Positions 1 to 12,100 are shown, numbered from the stretch's first letter. The stretch is 64,000 nucleotides of DNA from Epiperipatus broadwayi (GCA_028023455.1 JAQFVV010000453.1:497377-561376); one strand, 5' to 3'. Translations and numbers: made by a program. Notes: generated from the sequence alone by a model not told the origin.

Positions 1-2019
1 ATAGGTGGTTCTCAAGTAGAATAAATGAGAAAATAGTTGTTCTTAAAGCAGACCTTGAAAGCAGGTTTAAAACATTAAGTAATGCATTTTTTTTTTTGAT
101 ATGTACTAATAATCTTTAACAATGCTATAAGATTAATCAGTTATATAAATGTCTTCTGAAATTAACTTTATCACTTTTTTAATATCAAAAATTAAAACTA
201 TAAAAATTGTCTGGATATTATATGCTCCAGTGTCTTCAAAATTCTAATTTATTTCAAACAAAGGGACTTCCTTCACTTATTCTTTGAATAATGATCTCTT
301 TTACTATATTATCTTACTTGTTCATTAAAACACTTACCTGTATAAAAAGCAGTTTAATTAAGGCAGTGAAGAAGATAGAGCTCTGATGAAGACTGCTGGA
401 CAGTCGAAACTGTAAGAAAATAAGTTTTTAAGAAAATTTGTTGCATTAACTTGTATATGAATAGAGTGTTATAAGCAATATATATATATGACTGTATAAA
501 ACTTATGATGATGTTACTACTAAAAAGTTATCTTAATCTTATATTGATTTTTCTCAAGACTATCATACCTTTAGATAGGTCATCCCTTTCCCACAAGTTG
601 TTAATATTGTCACTTTAACCCAGCTCTAATTATTCTAATCACTATTAATTTATTGCCAAATAAAATATCTATGACCTATTTGTGATCTGTAAAAATAAGA
701 AAACTTTATATATATAAAATAGAACAATAGAATTGCTGAATATTGATTTTAAAAAAAATATTTGACTCAAATATAAATAGCCCTTCGTTAAAGACTTTTG
801 GATTAATTGCTAAAACTTAAGTTTTTAAAAATAGTGTTGATAACAAATGATTTTTTTAATAAACCACTTTCTACAAAAACATACATCAATTCTCCTCTAA
901 AAAATGTTTCTAAAAATTAATTAAAAAGTCATTAAAAGTAAGCAAAAGAATATTTGTTTAAAAAATAAATAATTAACAACGCAGAAAGTCAGACAATGAA
1001 AACTATTTAGGAAAATTTACACAATTAACTAATATAGTATATAATAATAAAAACTTTTGTACCAATCAATATTTTCAATAAGTTAAAAAATAAATATTTT
1101 TATGTTGTTCTTCCATAAAATAATAATCAGAAAATAATAAATTCTGTACAACAGTTATATAACTATCAAATTTAACGTAATAGATTATTAACATTTGAAA
1201 AGGACAACAAATCAGGTGCTGAAAAGGGTTTTTTATGTATATTAAAAAAAATTGATATTTATATAGCTGTTGTAAAAAATTTATTATTTTCTGATTATTA
1301 TTATATTACAATAAATTATAAAATAAAAAATTTAAAATCTATAGTTGAATAATTATCACTCATATTATTTGCTAAAAGTATCAATTATGTTTTGAGTGAT
1401 ACTTTAATGTATAATTTTTTGGTTATTATATTAAAGATTATGCAATGGTGATTAATATAGAAGCTGTACCATAAAAAATAGTCCTAATAAAATTTTATTA
1501 CATCTCTACTGAAAACATAATACCAAATACGCTATTAAAGCAACCATGATAGTTTTTAAATACAATTTTGGTAATATAAACAATAATTCTCTTTACTTTT
1601 CTATTTTAAATAAAATGTTGTTGAAAACGGAGTAATATTTAAAAAAAATCAAATATTTTCCAAAAAACCTTTACACATCTAGTCTTAATGTAAACAACCT
1701 GATAAACATTATAAACGTAAATCATTTAATTTTTATTATACCAATAAATATTAGAATTAATTTAAAATACATAAGTAAACAATTCTCATGTACGTTATCA
1801 ACAAAAAATTGAATTAGCTTTTAGTATAAAATATTAAAATTAAAAACAATAATTAAATTGAGAGAACAAAAATCACCAAGTTGTTGCATTATTGAAAACA
1901 ATTATATTTTGACACATACCCCAAAAAACACTATTTGAATATATTATATATCTGGATATCCAAAGTAAAGTAATCATTAGTTCAAGATTTCCCAGAGGAT
2001 AAAGTTTTTTTTTCTTTCA
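1..2019. other. AT-rich non-coding DNA
   Basis: No open frame of coding character and no recognisable transposon protein is visible on either strand. The only structured piece is a hammerhead-like motif near position 383, listed separately. The rest is AT-rich DNA with short A and T runs, as in introns or intergenic DNA of AT-rich animal genomes. Confidence 0.6.
379..416 (+). ncRNA. hammerhead-like core motif, probably degenerate
   Basis: CTGATGA (383-389) is followed by an A, a perfect 5-bp hairpin (GACTG with CAGTC around loop CTGGA), then GAAAC. This is the order of a hammerhead core: CUGAUGA, stem II, GAAA. Stems I and III are poor: only about two base pairs of stem I can form, with AGCT before the core. 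Penelope-like element termini are known to carry hammerheads, so this may be an eroded terminus. No Penelope coding sequence is seen beside it. Confidence 0.35.
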
Positions 2020-2111
2020 TATGTCAAAGCATAGGCCGGGAAGCGAACCCGTGAATCCGGGACAACTGCTTGTAAGGCTGCTGAGCTGACTACTTGACCA
2101 CCAACGCTTGA
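2020..2111 (-). repeat. tRNA-Gly-derived SINE, copy 1
   Basis: Read on the minus strand this begins GCGTTGGTGG and ends near ATGC followed by TTTGACATAT, the same head and tail as the copies at 3.6, 25.7 and 52.95 kb. A tRNA-like anticodon arm with loop CTTACAA and a B-box-like GGTTCGCTTCC are visible. An extra segment of about 7 bases in the T-arm region shows it is not a working tRNA. The shared TTTGACATAT tail indicates a dispersed short SINE rather than independent tRNA pseudogenes. Confidence 0.7.
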
Positions 2112-3597
2112 AATTTTTAGAGCATTATTCGATTTGCAAAATTTAACAATTAATAAAATTAATTTGATATTTGTAAATATTATAATTATCATTCCTGCCT
2201 TAAATTTTTTATCTTAAACAAAGTATGGCTTATAATCCAATTTATCAAACAAAATTTAGAGTAATGATCTTTTTTAAGTGACATCGAGATAAATTACTGC
2301 CAGTAAATTGTTTATCTCTCATTCACTTTTTGAGCAGCGTATATTTTTCTATCCCAATAGATATTATTAGTAGCCGACTAATCCTCTTTTTTATTCACTT
2401 ACTATAATTAATCTTTTTTTAACTGCAGTATATAATTTATCTATATATGTTTTTTATCTTAGGAAACAGCAAAATGGTTGACTAAGCTTTTCAATTAAAC
2501 TTTACAAAGAGTACAAGAGATCTTTTCATTCGCAGAATTAAACTAGATAGACTTAAGTAGAACAATATAACTAAAAAAAAAACATTTGGCAAAAGTAAAA
2601 TCTGATTTTTTTTTATTTATCAAAACTTATATTTTGGTGTTAAAAACGTGCATGCATATTTTTTAAAAAACATATTTAAAAGTTATTAAGCTCTAAGTCT
2701 TTTCAAAGTATTATATATATTAATTTGTGACAAATGCACCTAAGTTAATAATAATCCTTTTCACCACTAATTTACTAATCTACGATAATTTATTGATTAG
2801 CATTTCCCATTATTGAAGAAGGAGGGCTGTAATAATAATAAGCAGTTCGTATTAATTGGCTCAGACACTTAAACTGAAAAATTTTAATTGACCAGTACCA
2901 AATTTCACTAACGTATAAAAATAAATTTTAAAGCAATATATAAATTAGTACTTTTAATTTACTTGCTTGAATTGTTAGAATGCTTTATGATGTATTACAG
3001 TAATTAAACAGAAAATAAATTAACCATATATAGTAATTAAACAGAAAATAAATTAAGCATATAATACCGACACCACATTGCAGAACTTTTTTTTTTGCTG
3101 TTATTATTTGACACTTTCTGTTTAGTTAATTTTAAACATCCTAAATGAAATAACACAGATTACAAGCAATTTAGAAATCTTAAAAAAAAAAATAGGTAAA
3201 AACTTTTGTGGCCCAAAACTTTAAAAAGTAATGTCAGCTGACATTATTTATCGGAAATAATATGAATAAAAACATATATTTTTTCACAATAAACATAATT
3301 ATGATGGACTACGGCATCATCTCCACACACCGTGCATTAAATATTGTTGATCAGTTTTCACAAGCTGAAAAAATTGACAACTCATTTGTATAATTCAAGT
3401 AACAAACTATTATTACATCAGACGCTTTGTAACAAATACGCACACACACCAACACACAAACATATATATGCATAGTTTTTAAATAGGCCAGGCAGAACAA
3501 TATATTTTCAAACATTTCCTTAAAGTGCAGAAAAAGTAAAGCATTATTTATCAGATTGGTAAATTGTTGATGATAATTTTATGGTTTATATATATAT
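2112..3597. other. AT-rich non-coding DNA with a 32-bp tandem duplication
   Basis: No gene is visible. Around 2999-3062 a unit containing AGTAATTAAACAGAAAATAA is present twice in tandem. A short (CA)n stretch lies near 3440. Confidence 0.55.
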
Positions 3598-3695
3598 GCC
3601 ATAGCATCGGCCGGAACGCGAACCCACAACCATCTGCAAACAACTACTTGCTTGCAAGGTCGTTGCGATGACCTCTCGGCTAACAACGCTTGATA
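3598..3695 (-). repeat. tRNA-derived SINE, copy 2 (diverged)
   Basis: The minus strand reads CAAGCGTTGTTAGCC at its head and ends GGTTCGCGTTCC then ATGC and a TATGGCATATA tail, matching the family of the 2.0-kb copy. It is longer than a tRNA (about 86 bases between the GC ends) because of a duplicated CAAGCA segment in the anticodon region. A box and B box are recognisable but diverged. Confidence 0.6.
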
Positions 3696-5144
3696 TAATT
3701 TTATGTTTTTATGCATGAATATTCCCGTTTACCAATCAAATTTAAATATTTAGTGCAACTGGTTAAAAACTGACTATCAAAAAAATATTGGAACCTTGTT
3801 TAGAATAAAAAAAATTCCTAATGTTATCAGGCTCAGATTTGAAATCAGGCCATGCGCATGATAAATAGTTCTAATCAAGACACCATAAACACTATCCATA
3901 CATATATGATAGTGTTATGTTGTATTAGTTTTCACATAACCTTTAATTTTCAAAATATAGGTTTTTAATTTAACAAAAAAAAATTTTCATATAATTTTAA
4001 AATAAAGACTTCTAAAAATCTTAGGGTTTTCATCAAGTAGCTGACTGAAAGCTGGATCAGATAACCACCAAATTATTGATCACATTTTTATATGCATACT
4101 ATAGTATAAACCTCTGCCAATATATATATATATATATATATATATAACACTAAAAGAGAATATACAATTTAATCTTTATTTAATAAACTTTGTATATTGA
4201 TAGTGTTCTATTCATTGTTATCAAAATTATAATCAAAACAATATATCTGCCAGTATTAAAAATAAAATGAAGTTATATGTGCAGAAGAATATAACATTGG
4301 CTTTAGGATATCTATGACTTGGAAAAGATAATTTATAATATTAAAAATAAATTAGATATAATTATCTATCATCTTATTATATATATATTTTGTGAAGTGT
4401 AGTCAATCAGAATTTATACTATGAGAATTGGAGTTTAAAAGTGAATTTAAGAACCAAAATGTGACGAATTCTCTTATTATAGAAAATAAAATAAAAATCT
4501 ACAAATCGGTCAGTATCTTTACTAAACACGAAAATAATGTGGAAATAAGTTTGATCCAATTATTGTTAAAGTGGTTTATGAAAGAGATGATAGGATAAAA
4601 TTATTGAAGCGTACAAACACAATATCTAACAAAAGAGAAAACCAATAGTATTCAAATATATAAACAACATACTTTTTAAATGTTATTTAAAGTTAAGTAA
4701 TATAACGTTGCTAGCTCTATGAAAATAAGATTAAATTACAGACTCGGTTATAGTGCCATTTATATTATTTATAAGTCATCAATATTTTCAGTTATTATGA
4801 ATTTAAACAATTCAAAATAAACCAAAACTCTCCATGTGATCATGTGATGTTATTATGAATTTACTGCTGAATAAAGACATTTTTTTCCCTAATCTATTTT
4901 ACTGATACAAAGCTTCTCTTCTCTTCATCGAACCAGAAAACTTTCTTATTCTATTCATCTCACATATAGTTTTCTTCTAGGTCTTTTACAATCATCTGGG
5001 ATCCAGTTTAATATTTCTACGGTCCATTTATTATCATTTGTTTTTCTAATTATACATAAGCAATATTTCCAATCAATATATATATAATATTATAATTCGA
5101 TGTCTGTATTTCTTCAGATCAATATATATATACACAGCAATTAG
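3696..5144. other. AT-rich non-coding DNA with a (TA)n microsatellite
   Basis: No coding signal. A (TA)n run of about 28 bp occupies roughly 4118-4145. The rest is unassigned AT-rich sequence. Confidence 0.55.
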
Positions 5145-5654
5145 ATATGTAAAGTATAGCTTTAAAAATTGTATCCACTTAGGAATGCTTTTGACTATCC
5201 TCATAGTCTTTGTCAACTAATGCTTTGAAAGGCTAACTTTCCCACAATTCCGTGATCTTAACGTTTGCTGCCTGTTGTTAATTAAGTTTTATTTGTATTT
5301 GTATATTAATATAGCTTCCTTTATTTTCCTTTTATTGTTATTTTTTTTTCAATTTGCAATATTTCTACAATGTTTTTTATTTTCCTTTTGTTATTTTTTT
5401 CAATATGCAGTATTTTTACAATGTAAAAATATTGCAAATTGAAAAAAATAACAACAAAAGGAAAATAAAGAAAGCTATGTTAATATACAAATACAAACTA
5501 AGCTTAATTAAGAGACAGACAGCAAATGTTAAAATCATGGAATTATGGGAAGGTTAGTCTTTCAAAGTGTTAGTTGACAAAGACTATGAGGATAGTCAGG
5601 ATAGTCGAAAATACTGCTAAGTGGATAAAAATTTAAAAATTGTACTTTACATAT
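5145..5654. mobile_element. large hairpin MITE (about 510 bp)
   Basis: The left arm starts ATATGTAAAGTA and the right arm ends with its complement. The arms pair along almost their whole length, meeting near 5415 at TTTTTACAATGTAAAAA. Diagnostic pieces occur in both arms in opposite orientation: ATCCACTTAG, ACTATCCTCATAGTCTTTG, TTCCCACAATTCC with its complement in the right arm. The left arm carries an internal duplication of about 45-55 bp of a T-rich segment, so the arms are unequal. No transposase is encoded. The motif GTCTTTGTCAACTAA is shared with the smaller hairpin at 32.25 kb, so both belong to one non-autonomous family. Confidence 0.75.
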
Positions 5655-5689
5655 ATATATATGATCACTAGATCAAAAACCTTCAAGGG

Positions 5690-6068
5690 TACATTTATGA
5701 TAAACAAAACAAGTTATAAATTTCATAACTTGCTTTTAGCTTGCATTTTATGATCACTAGATGGAGCTTTACCAATAGCTCCTAACAAGCTTTTGTTTAC
5801 ATAAATGCCAAGAGAGATAGAATTCAATATCTCTTTTGTTGTCTCCTACCTCCAGACCATGGTTTTGAACTAATTGGCTCACGTAAGTGAAAGGTTGGAA
5901 GACTAGAAACTAGATCTAAATACTAACTCTAAAATCAGCATTTATCAAACACATTTCTGTCAGTTTGAAAGCATAAAATTTCTCAGACATGTAAAGCTCC
6001 ATCTATTGATCATAAAATGCAAGCTAAAAGCAAGTTACAAAATTTATAACTTTTTTTGTTTATCATAT
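5690..6068. mobile_element. hairpin MITE with terminal inverted repeats of about 72 bp
   Basis: The left end, beginning near TATGATAAACAAAA (5696), is repeated inverted at the right end (TTTGTTTATCATA, about 6055-6068). The arms share AAGTTATAAATTT, CTTTTAGCTTGCATTTTATG and AGATGGAGCTTTA. The interior holds TAGAAACTAGATCTAAA and TGTTTACATAAA, both also found in the element at 50.57 kb, which ties the two together. There is no open frame of transposase size. The superfamily is not determined; TA target duplication would fit the flanks but lies in AT-rich DNA. Confidence 0.75.
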
Positions 6069-6859
6069 ATATATATATATGAAACAAATAAATCACAGTA
6101 AGTTTTAAATTTTATTATTTATCATTTAATTCTGAAGCACTGGTTGAATTCAAATTCAGATGAAAAAGTGTAGTAAACACAAACTAATTAAATACACTGA
6201 TCCAGTTTTTGGCAAAACACTACCAGAATCATAGTGCTGAGTAAAGTTATGCACTACAAGTGTGCTTATGTAATTGTCACAATGTAATATGGAAATGATG
6301 CACTATATGCAAATAAGGTAATTAGATATTTCACTTTTCAGACAATGGAACACATAAATCCTTTTTGTTGGTAGATTTTTTTGCAATTGCTAAGTCTCTT
6401 TGTACTTCCTTTTTTTATTGTCCTTTTCAGAGCAAATTGCCCTGACATGGGATGAAGAGAATATAAAAATCAATCTGTATTCAGTCTTTTGTTTTGTTCT
6501 ATTGTACAAATATGCATATTGGGCAATTTACATGATCTATCTGCATAAGATTCATTATAAAAACACAGCAACAGGAATGATTTACTACATGCAATTTTAT
6601 AGACCCAGCATGCTCCAGTAGTATTTTGAATTTAATATTGTTCAACAAATTATTAAGAAAAGACGGCTTACCCTATATATGTATGCAAATGTTTCTAAGG
6701 TTATTTGCAATATGAGAGACATAAGGAAGGCTTACTTTAGGTGTGATATTAATGTTTTTTTAACTATATTTACATTGACATAAAATTTTCCAAATATTGT
6801 AATAAGCATGTTATGATTATAACCAAGTCCTATTAGAACTTTTATGTAAGCATAGATGT
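6069..6859. other. non-coding DNA, one weak exon-like stretch
   Basis: A pyrimidine tract ending in TTTTCAG at about 6429 resembles a splice acceptor and is followed by an open stretch reading EQIALTWDEENIKINLYS. There is no matching donor or homology I recognise, and the Penelope remnant on the other strand lies just to the right. I treat it as chance. Confidence 0.3.
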
Positions 6860-7260
6860 TCTATCTGCCTCATACTTGCATAGATTTTTTTGTTTTATAT
6901 AATAAACATTTGAAGCCAGCCAGTTTGTGTTCCATTGGAATTTTTGACATAGGATGAATGACTTCCCTTATTTGTATAGGTTTTAATTTCATTTTAAAGT
7001 TGAGCACATTTTTATTTTTCTGGATATACATATCCAGAAAATTGATTCCATGATTGTTGTCTTCTACTTCAATAGTCTACTCAACCGGTGATGTATTTTC
7101 AAGCTCCAGCCATGTATTGTTGATCTGATCCTCTGATACACATATGAACACATCATCTATATATCTTATGTAGAAGTCATTAGATGAAGGGGCAAAATAT
7201 GTAGACATACATTATTCTCATATTTAGACAGAACAAAGCTATGAACAATACTATGTAATG
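6860..7260 (-). pseudogene. Penelope-like element reverse transcriptase remnant
   Basis: The minus-strand frame across about 7200-6905 reads FYIRYIDDVFICVSED, a reverse transcriptase motif C (YxDD, here YIDD), then after one in-frame TAG the segment INFLDMYIQKNKNVL, followed by KLKPIQIREVIHPMS and HKLAGF. The order YIDD, FLDMYI, K-P and a conserved H-P stretch is the palm-to-thumb region of Penelope-type reverse transcriptases. Only this part survives; no GIY-YIG domain is seen downstream. About 1 kb upstream on the same strand (8.2-8.4 kb) a stretch reading FESQVLFDKATARDGSN might be part of the same element, but I do not recognise it. Confidence 0.65.
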
Positions 7261-7618
7261 GTAACCCAATTGGACACATTTCTTTTCAGTATGATTAGAG
7301 TACTTTGATTCCATATATTTGTGTATTATATGTTTATTTTAAATAAATAATTCATATCTAAGAATAACTTTCATAAATTATATACATATATGCAAACAAT
7401 AAAATTTCAAATTTTTATAGTATATTCATCAAAATAAAATTTATTGCACAGTGAAATATCTCCCAATGTAAAAATTTTCAAATTATCATCAGGCAAAACA
7501 GAGTCTTGGAACTCCAAATTCCACACCAGAATAATAGTCTGATTTTACATTCAAATTGCAATTTCAGCATATATCTTGACTGCATTTATAATAAATCATA
7601 CACACACACACGCGCGCG

Positions 7619-7652
<34 letters not shown>

Positions 7653-9354
7653 CTCAGAATGAATTAATGTCAATCAGTATACTTATCAAAAGATGGCACA
7701 TTAATAGATTAAGCACCATATATATGATTGTCTGTGAATGTAACCAAGCTTCAAATTTAAACAAGTCATAAATGTGATAAAAGAAAGAAGATGTGGTTTA
7801 ACATTTTGATAATTCACATATTCTGAATGCTTAAATACTTCATGCTCAATCTCATGTTATACCACCCACTCAATCTCCTTACTACTTATTTGAGAACTAA
7901 CGGTTTTTCTTTAGAAACTACAATGATGGATGCCAAATGTTGTGAAATAATACAAAATAATACACAGTTTAATGCCAAAATTATATTATTTTTATCATAT
8001 ATATAATGTATTGTGATGTGAAAAGTAGTTTTAAAATAAATCACAAGATTTTATGCATAGCAATATCGTTAGAAATCCTATTAACCAATGTTGAAAATCT
8101 ACCACAATAAAATTACCTACTTCTTATTTTTTATTGACCAATTATTTTTCCAGCCTAGATTAATAAGTTTTCATAGAGTACCTCTCTACTCTAGTACTAA
8201 CTTTAATAAGTTTATGTAATGAGTCGTTATCAAATGGTAAAACATTTTAAACTCATCATTAGAACCGTCTCTGGCTGTTGCTTTATCAAAAAGGACTTGG
8301 GATTCAAAGTTGGAATCAATATTGTTAAGCATCTGGCAACTATCTTTAGTTAAAGTCTTAACAAATATTGTTTACAAATAATAATAATAAATAAGATAAC
8401 CATATACTAAATATAAGTAGTATACAATATTTGATCGTTAATATAACAAAAAATTGTAAAATATATACATTTAATTTTTAAATTAATGGAGAATTCTTAT
8501 TAATCATTTATACTTATTCGTTAAAAGTGCTTTATTGATATATAGATATTGTAAACAGAATATATGTAATATGTTTTTTGTTTTCTTTTGACTCATTAAA
8601 TTATTTTTGTTTGTTTATGAAATAAATAAATTACATAGAATTTATTAACAAATTGTAGATTTTTAACTTTAATTACTTTTTTCTTTTTATATATAATTTA
8701 GCAATTATTCTTTGTGTGCGTGTGTTTGCGATAAGTTTTAATAAAAGCTTCATTCAAGAAATCGTAATACAAGTTATTCGTTCAAAGAATAAAAAGTAAA
8801 AAGTCCAAATAAAGTATGTGTTTTACTATATCTCACTTTCCATTAAATCAGATCAACCTCATGTAATTTGTTGATCCTAAAACAGGCAATTTCAATAAAG
8901 GAGTAAATTTAATTTAAAAATGTTAAAATTACGTCAAGAATAACATACTTGTAGCATGATATGAAATTTAAGATTTGTCCGTTTATAATATGCAGCTTGA
9001 CAGTTGTCTTAAAAGTGAACGAAGATCCACAGAAGTTATCCATAAAGTATTTTTTTTATCTCTTTGTTTTAACTGCTCAAATTTTGTTATAAAAAAATAA
9101 TAGAGCGGTGTTTCCTAGGTTACAAAAGTGCGTCTTGTGAACCAAAGAGAATAGATGACAAACGTGTCAGTTTGAATTATGTATATGTGCATATATATAT
9201 AGACACACACAGGGAAAGAATAAAACTTAAGTATTTGAATATCAATAAATATTAAATGCACTATACATAGGGGTATATTTTCATATTTACAAATGAATGA
9301 TTATAAATGTTTAATTAGACTTATTAATACATTGTACAGGCTTAAACCTGCATT
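7261..9354. other. non-coding DNA with a (CA)n/(TA)n microsatellite
   Basis: A compound (CA)n, (CG)n and (TA)n microsatellite lies at about 7599-7652. The minus strand at 8.2-8.4 kb has a partly open stretch possibly derived from a retroelement. Otherwise nothing recognisable. Confidence 0.45.
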
Positions 9355-9560
9355 TATATATGTAATATTTGCGGGGTTCGAACTCAGGCTTTCACACGAC
9401 TCACCACTCTCAGTGCCATCTCATATTGCTGACCCACCTGATCACACACATGTTGAAAAGATAAATAATCACCAATATACGTATTTCATGCTAAACCAGC
9501 AATCATCAGTTGGTCCAGATTACTATACTCACATTAGACTTATTGAAAAAAATGTAGATA
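9355..9560 (-). repeat. tRNA-like SINE with hammerhead ribozyme, copy A
   Basis: The minus strand reads, in order: a hammerhead (listed separately), a spacer with CACATGTGTG-like sequence, a tRNA-like part with a B-box-like GAGTTCGAACCCC (9374-9386), then AT-rich DNA. Six more copies lie at 10.3, 27.6 and 51.1-52.0 kb. The 100-residue open frame that runs across it on the plus strand is an accident of the repeat. The Pol III nature is inferred from the B box only; the A box is weak. Confidence 0.7.
9471..9516 (-). ncRNA. type I hammerhead ribozyme, intact core (copy A)
   Basis: On the minus strand: GGACCAA, then the conserved CUGAUGA, a stem II of UGCU and AGCA around loop GGUUU, then GAAA, the palindrome UACGUA, the cleavage dinucleotide UA, and UUGGU. 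ACCAA pairs with UUGGU as stem I (5 bp). The palindrome can give a two-pair stem III and is the kind of short self-complementary helix III described for hammerheads of Penelope-like elements and schistosome Sm-alpha repeats. All invariant core residues are present, so self-cleavage is predicted. Only the outermost stem II pair is lost (U-U). Confidence rests on manual folding. Confidence 0.72.
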
Positions 9561-10319
9561 AAAAGAAAAGCTTTTCTAATTCTCCAACAAAATGATCATA
9601 TTTAGAGCTATAATGTCAGTTTACTTTTAATTTACGTTAATAATAACACAGAGGGGCACTATTTTCATCGTCGAGTCGGTACTTTGCTATTTACTGTACA
9701 TTATATATTCTTTTCCTGACTTTAAATGTTTTCGGTAGAACTTACCGTTGCTGAAAGAACTTTGAATCTTCTAAATGAAAAATAAACGTCCATGATTCAG
9801 CTCTAAATATCGAGCGAATGAAATAAATTGTATTAAGTCAATAATAGTCTACAGCAAACTATGCTAGAAAGGTGATCGACAATAATCGCTTGTTCATAAA
9901 CTCTATTATTTATTTACTCAATTTACTTTAGAATAGAGATCATAAAATGAATCAAAATACAAAATGAATTTAATTTGGTATTGCGTCATTTGAGGCAGCG
10001 ATAGAGTGGTAGATTCTGGAGGTCATGGATTGCAGCTCAGATTATCATATCCGGAGATGGAACTTCTGATGAACTCCCGAAGTGTAAAGTCATTCGATTA
10101 CTATTTTTATTTTAATTAATTTGAATTTGGAATTAATATTATATAAATTATCAAACACAGAGATAAAATGTATTAATATTAAACATGTAAAATAAACGTA
10201 ATTTTGCACATTTTCCATGGGCATGATAATAATAGTGGCATCAATAATGGCTTCGAGCATTCCATCATCAAATTTTCAATGATATGGATGGCTACAGAGC
10301 TGAACGAAGAAGAAGATTG
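9561..10319. other. AT-rich non-coding DNA between two inverted SINE copies
   Basis: No gene or repeat is recognised. It separates the minus-strand copy at 9.36-9.56 kb from the plus-strand copy at 10.32-10.61 kb. Confidence 0.5.
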
Positions 10320-10612
10320 AAGTATGTCCGTTGAAGTTTAAAGATTTTATATCTTGCTATAAACCGAGCACTGATTACGTATATGTGTGTGGAAAATGAT
10401 GATCTGGACCAACTGATGAGTGGTAGTTTAACACGAAATACGTTTATTGAAAATCATTTATTTTTTTCACATGTGTGTGGTCGTGTGTTTCGGTTATGTG
10501 AGAGAACAAATAGCTGAAGGGAGCTTGAAAGTCTGCATTCAAGCCCTTTATGATTACATCTAAACTCGAAGTATACATATTATACTTGTATTTAAAATAA
10601 ACAATATATATA
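10320..10612 (+). repeat. tRNA-like SINE with hammerhead ribozyme, copy B
   Basis: The plus strand carries GAGCACTGATTACGTATATG, then TGATGATCTGGACC leading into the hammerhead, then CACATGTGTGTGGTCGTGTG, TAGCTGAAGGGAGCTTGAAAG and a B-box-like CATTCAAGCCC (10535-10546), ending in TATACTTGTATTTAAA. The same order occurs in the plus-strand copies at 51.33 and 51.78 kb, which defines a repeat unit of about 250-290 bp. Confidence 0.7.
10406..10452 (+). ncRNA. type I hammerhead ribozyme, intact core (copy B)
   Basis: GGACCAA is followed by CUGAUGA, stem II (GUG with CAC), GAAA, UACGUU, UA and UUGA. The invariant core is complete. Stem I is shortened to three pairs (CAA with UUG) and the stem III palindrome has one change relative to copy A. 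It may therefore cleave weakly or not at all. It lies in opposite orientation to copy A, 0.9 kb away. Confidence 0.6.
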
Positions 10613-12100
10613 TATATTACAGGTACATAAATATATATAACGTTTTATGTTGTACATATATATGTTCGCGATTTTCCAAATTTAGTGTCTTGGGTGTGTG
10701 TGGCTTTTTTCTTTTTTATATACGATATTTATTATTTTTTGCTTTATTAATAAAGGCTCTAACTGCTGCCATTTCTGAGAAATATTATTAAAATTAAAAT
10801 TGGAAAACGGAAAGATTTTTTTAATATAAAAATAATTGAGTCGTATTAACTATTATTAATAATGATTAATACTGTATTTAATTAAACTATACTAACTGAG
10901 AATATATATTTGCATGTGTTAATAATATTAATTGCATCTAGAAATATTTATAATAAACAATAAAGTATACTTACTTTTCATTACCACACTAAGAATTTTT
11001 TTATCACAAATTTTATCTTATCAATAGCTATAATATCATAATAAAAACATTCACAACATTTACTTTTTTAAATTAATACAACCTACAAGCTATGCTAAAT
11101 CTAAAACATTTATTTTCAATATTACCACAGTTAACTATCTGTATAAGTAATTTGATGCTACAAATTTTATTTCTGAATAGTAAATGGGGTTTCTTTGCGT
11201 TATAGCAATTTACCTTACATTTAAATGAATATTGTAACTTTAAACACTTGATCTAAATAAGGATAATTGTGAAACCTTTTAAATACAGTACATTGTTAAA
11301 TTTGATAATACTTACAATTTATTAAATATTAATTTGAGGAATGATCTTAATATATATATATATATATTTACCAACAATGTGTTTTACTACTAAGCAATAA
11401 ATTTGCATAGTATTAATTTGAGGTAATAACAATTAAAATGATTTATTGACTGGCGACTACAAAAAGTTCTGGGATTGAAAGGGATCAAAGTGGATCAATT
11501 ATAAATCTTGATTCCAATCTGACAGGATACTACTGCACCAAATGATGCAGAACATGAATTTGAGTGAAGTAAATACCTTAAAAATAAGTATCTTAACTAT
11601 ACCATATTTCACTACTAGATACATTATTCCCCCTTAGAGAGAGAAAAATATTATATTCAACTTCTGTATATACAAGTAAATGTTGCTATGAGTTTAAATG
11701 ACTGACAAATTCAAATACACTTTCCTGCAATAGCTTTTCATTTCTTTCATATTCTTCATATATTAAAGACATGTTGCCTTACAGAAAATGTATTAAAAGT
11801 TAACAAGTTGATTTGATTAATGCTTAATTCAAATCATAATTGCAATATAAAAAAAATGTCTTTCAAATTTTTTGAGAGATTAATCATTGAACTTTTAAAC
11901 ATCCAAACCATTTTGGTGTAAGAAAAAAGTGTTTTTCTAAATCATAATTAATTTATATTTTCAGAATTAAATAAGAGTCTGTTGCATTAGTCATTCTAAT
12001 TCGGATAAATCTACTCACAGTTGGTCTCATTTTCTGCTTCAGAAATAAAATTAAAAAAAAGTATAACACATGATGTTGCAAGTATCACCAAACAACAAAT
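10613..12100. other. AT-rich non-coding DNA
   Basis: A (TA)n run near 11349 and scattered short repeats only. No coding frame or transposon protein. Confidence 0.5.

Noticed and set aside
6400-6621. Host exon after a TTTTCAG acceptor
   Set aside because: No donor, no homology, no partner exon; a chance acceptor is common in T-rich DNA.
7484-7510. CTGATGATAATTTGAAAA on the minus strand near the 7-kb Penelope remnant
   Set aside because: Core words are present but stem II is essentially absent; may be a very decayed terminus, not supportable.
9293-9595. 100-residue plus-strand open frame
   Set aside because: Runs antisense through a SINE copy; related copies at 27.6 and 51.2 kb do not keep the frame.
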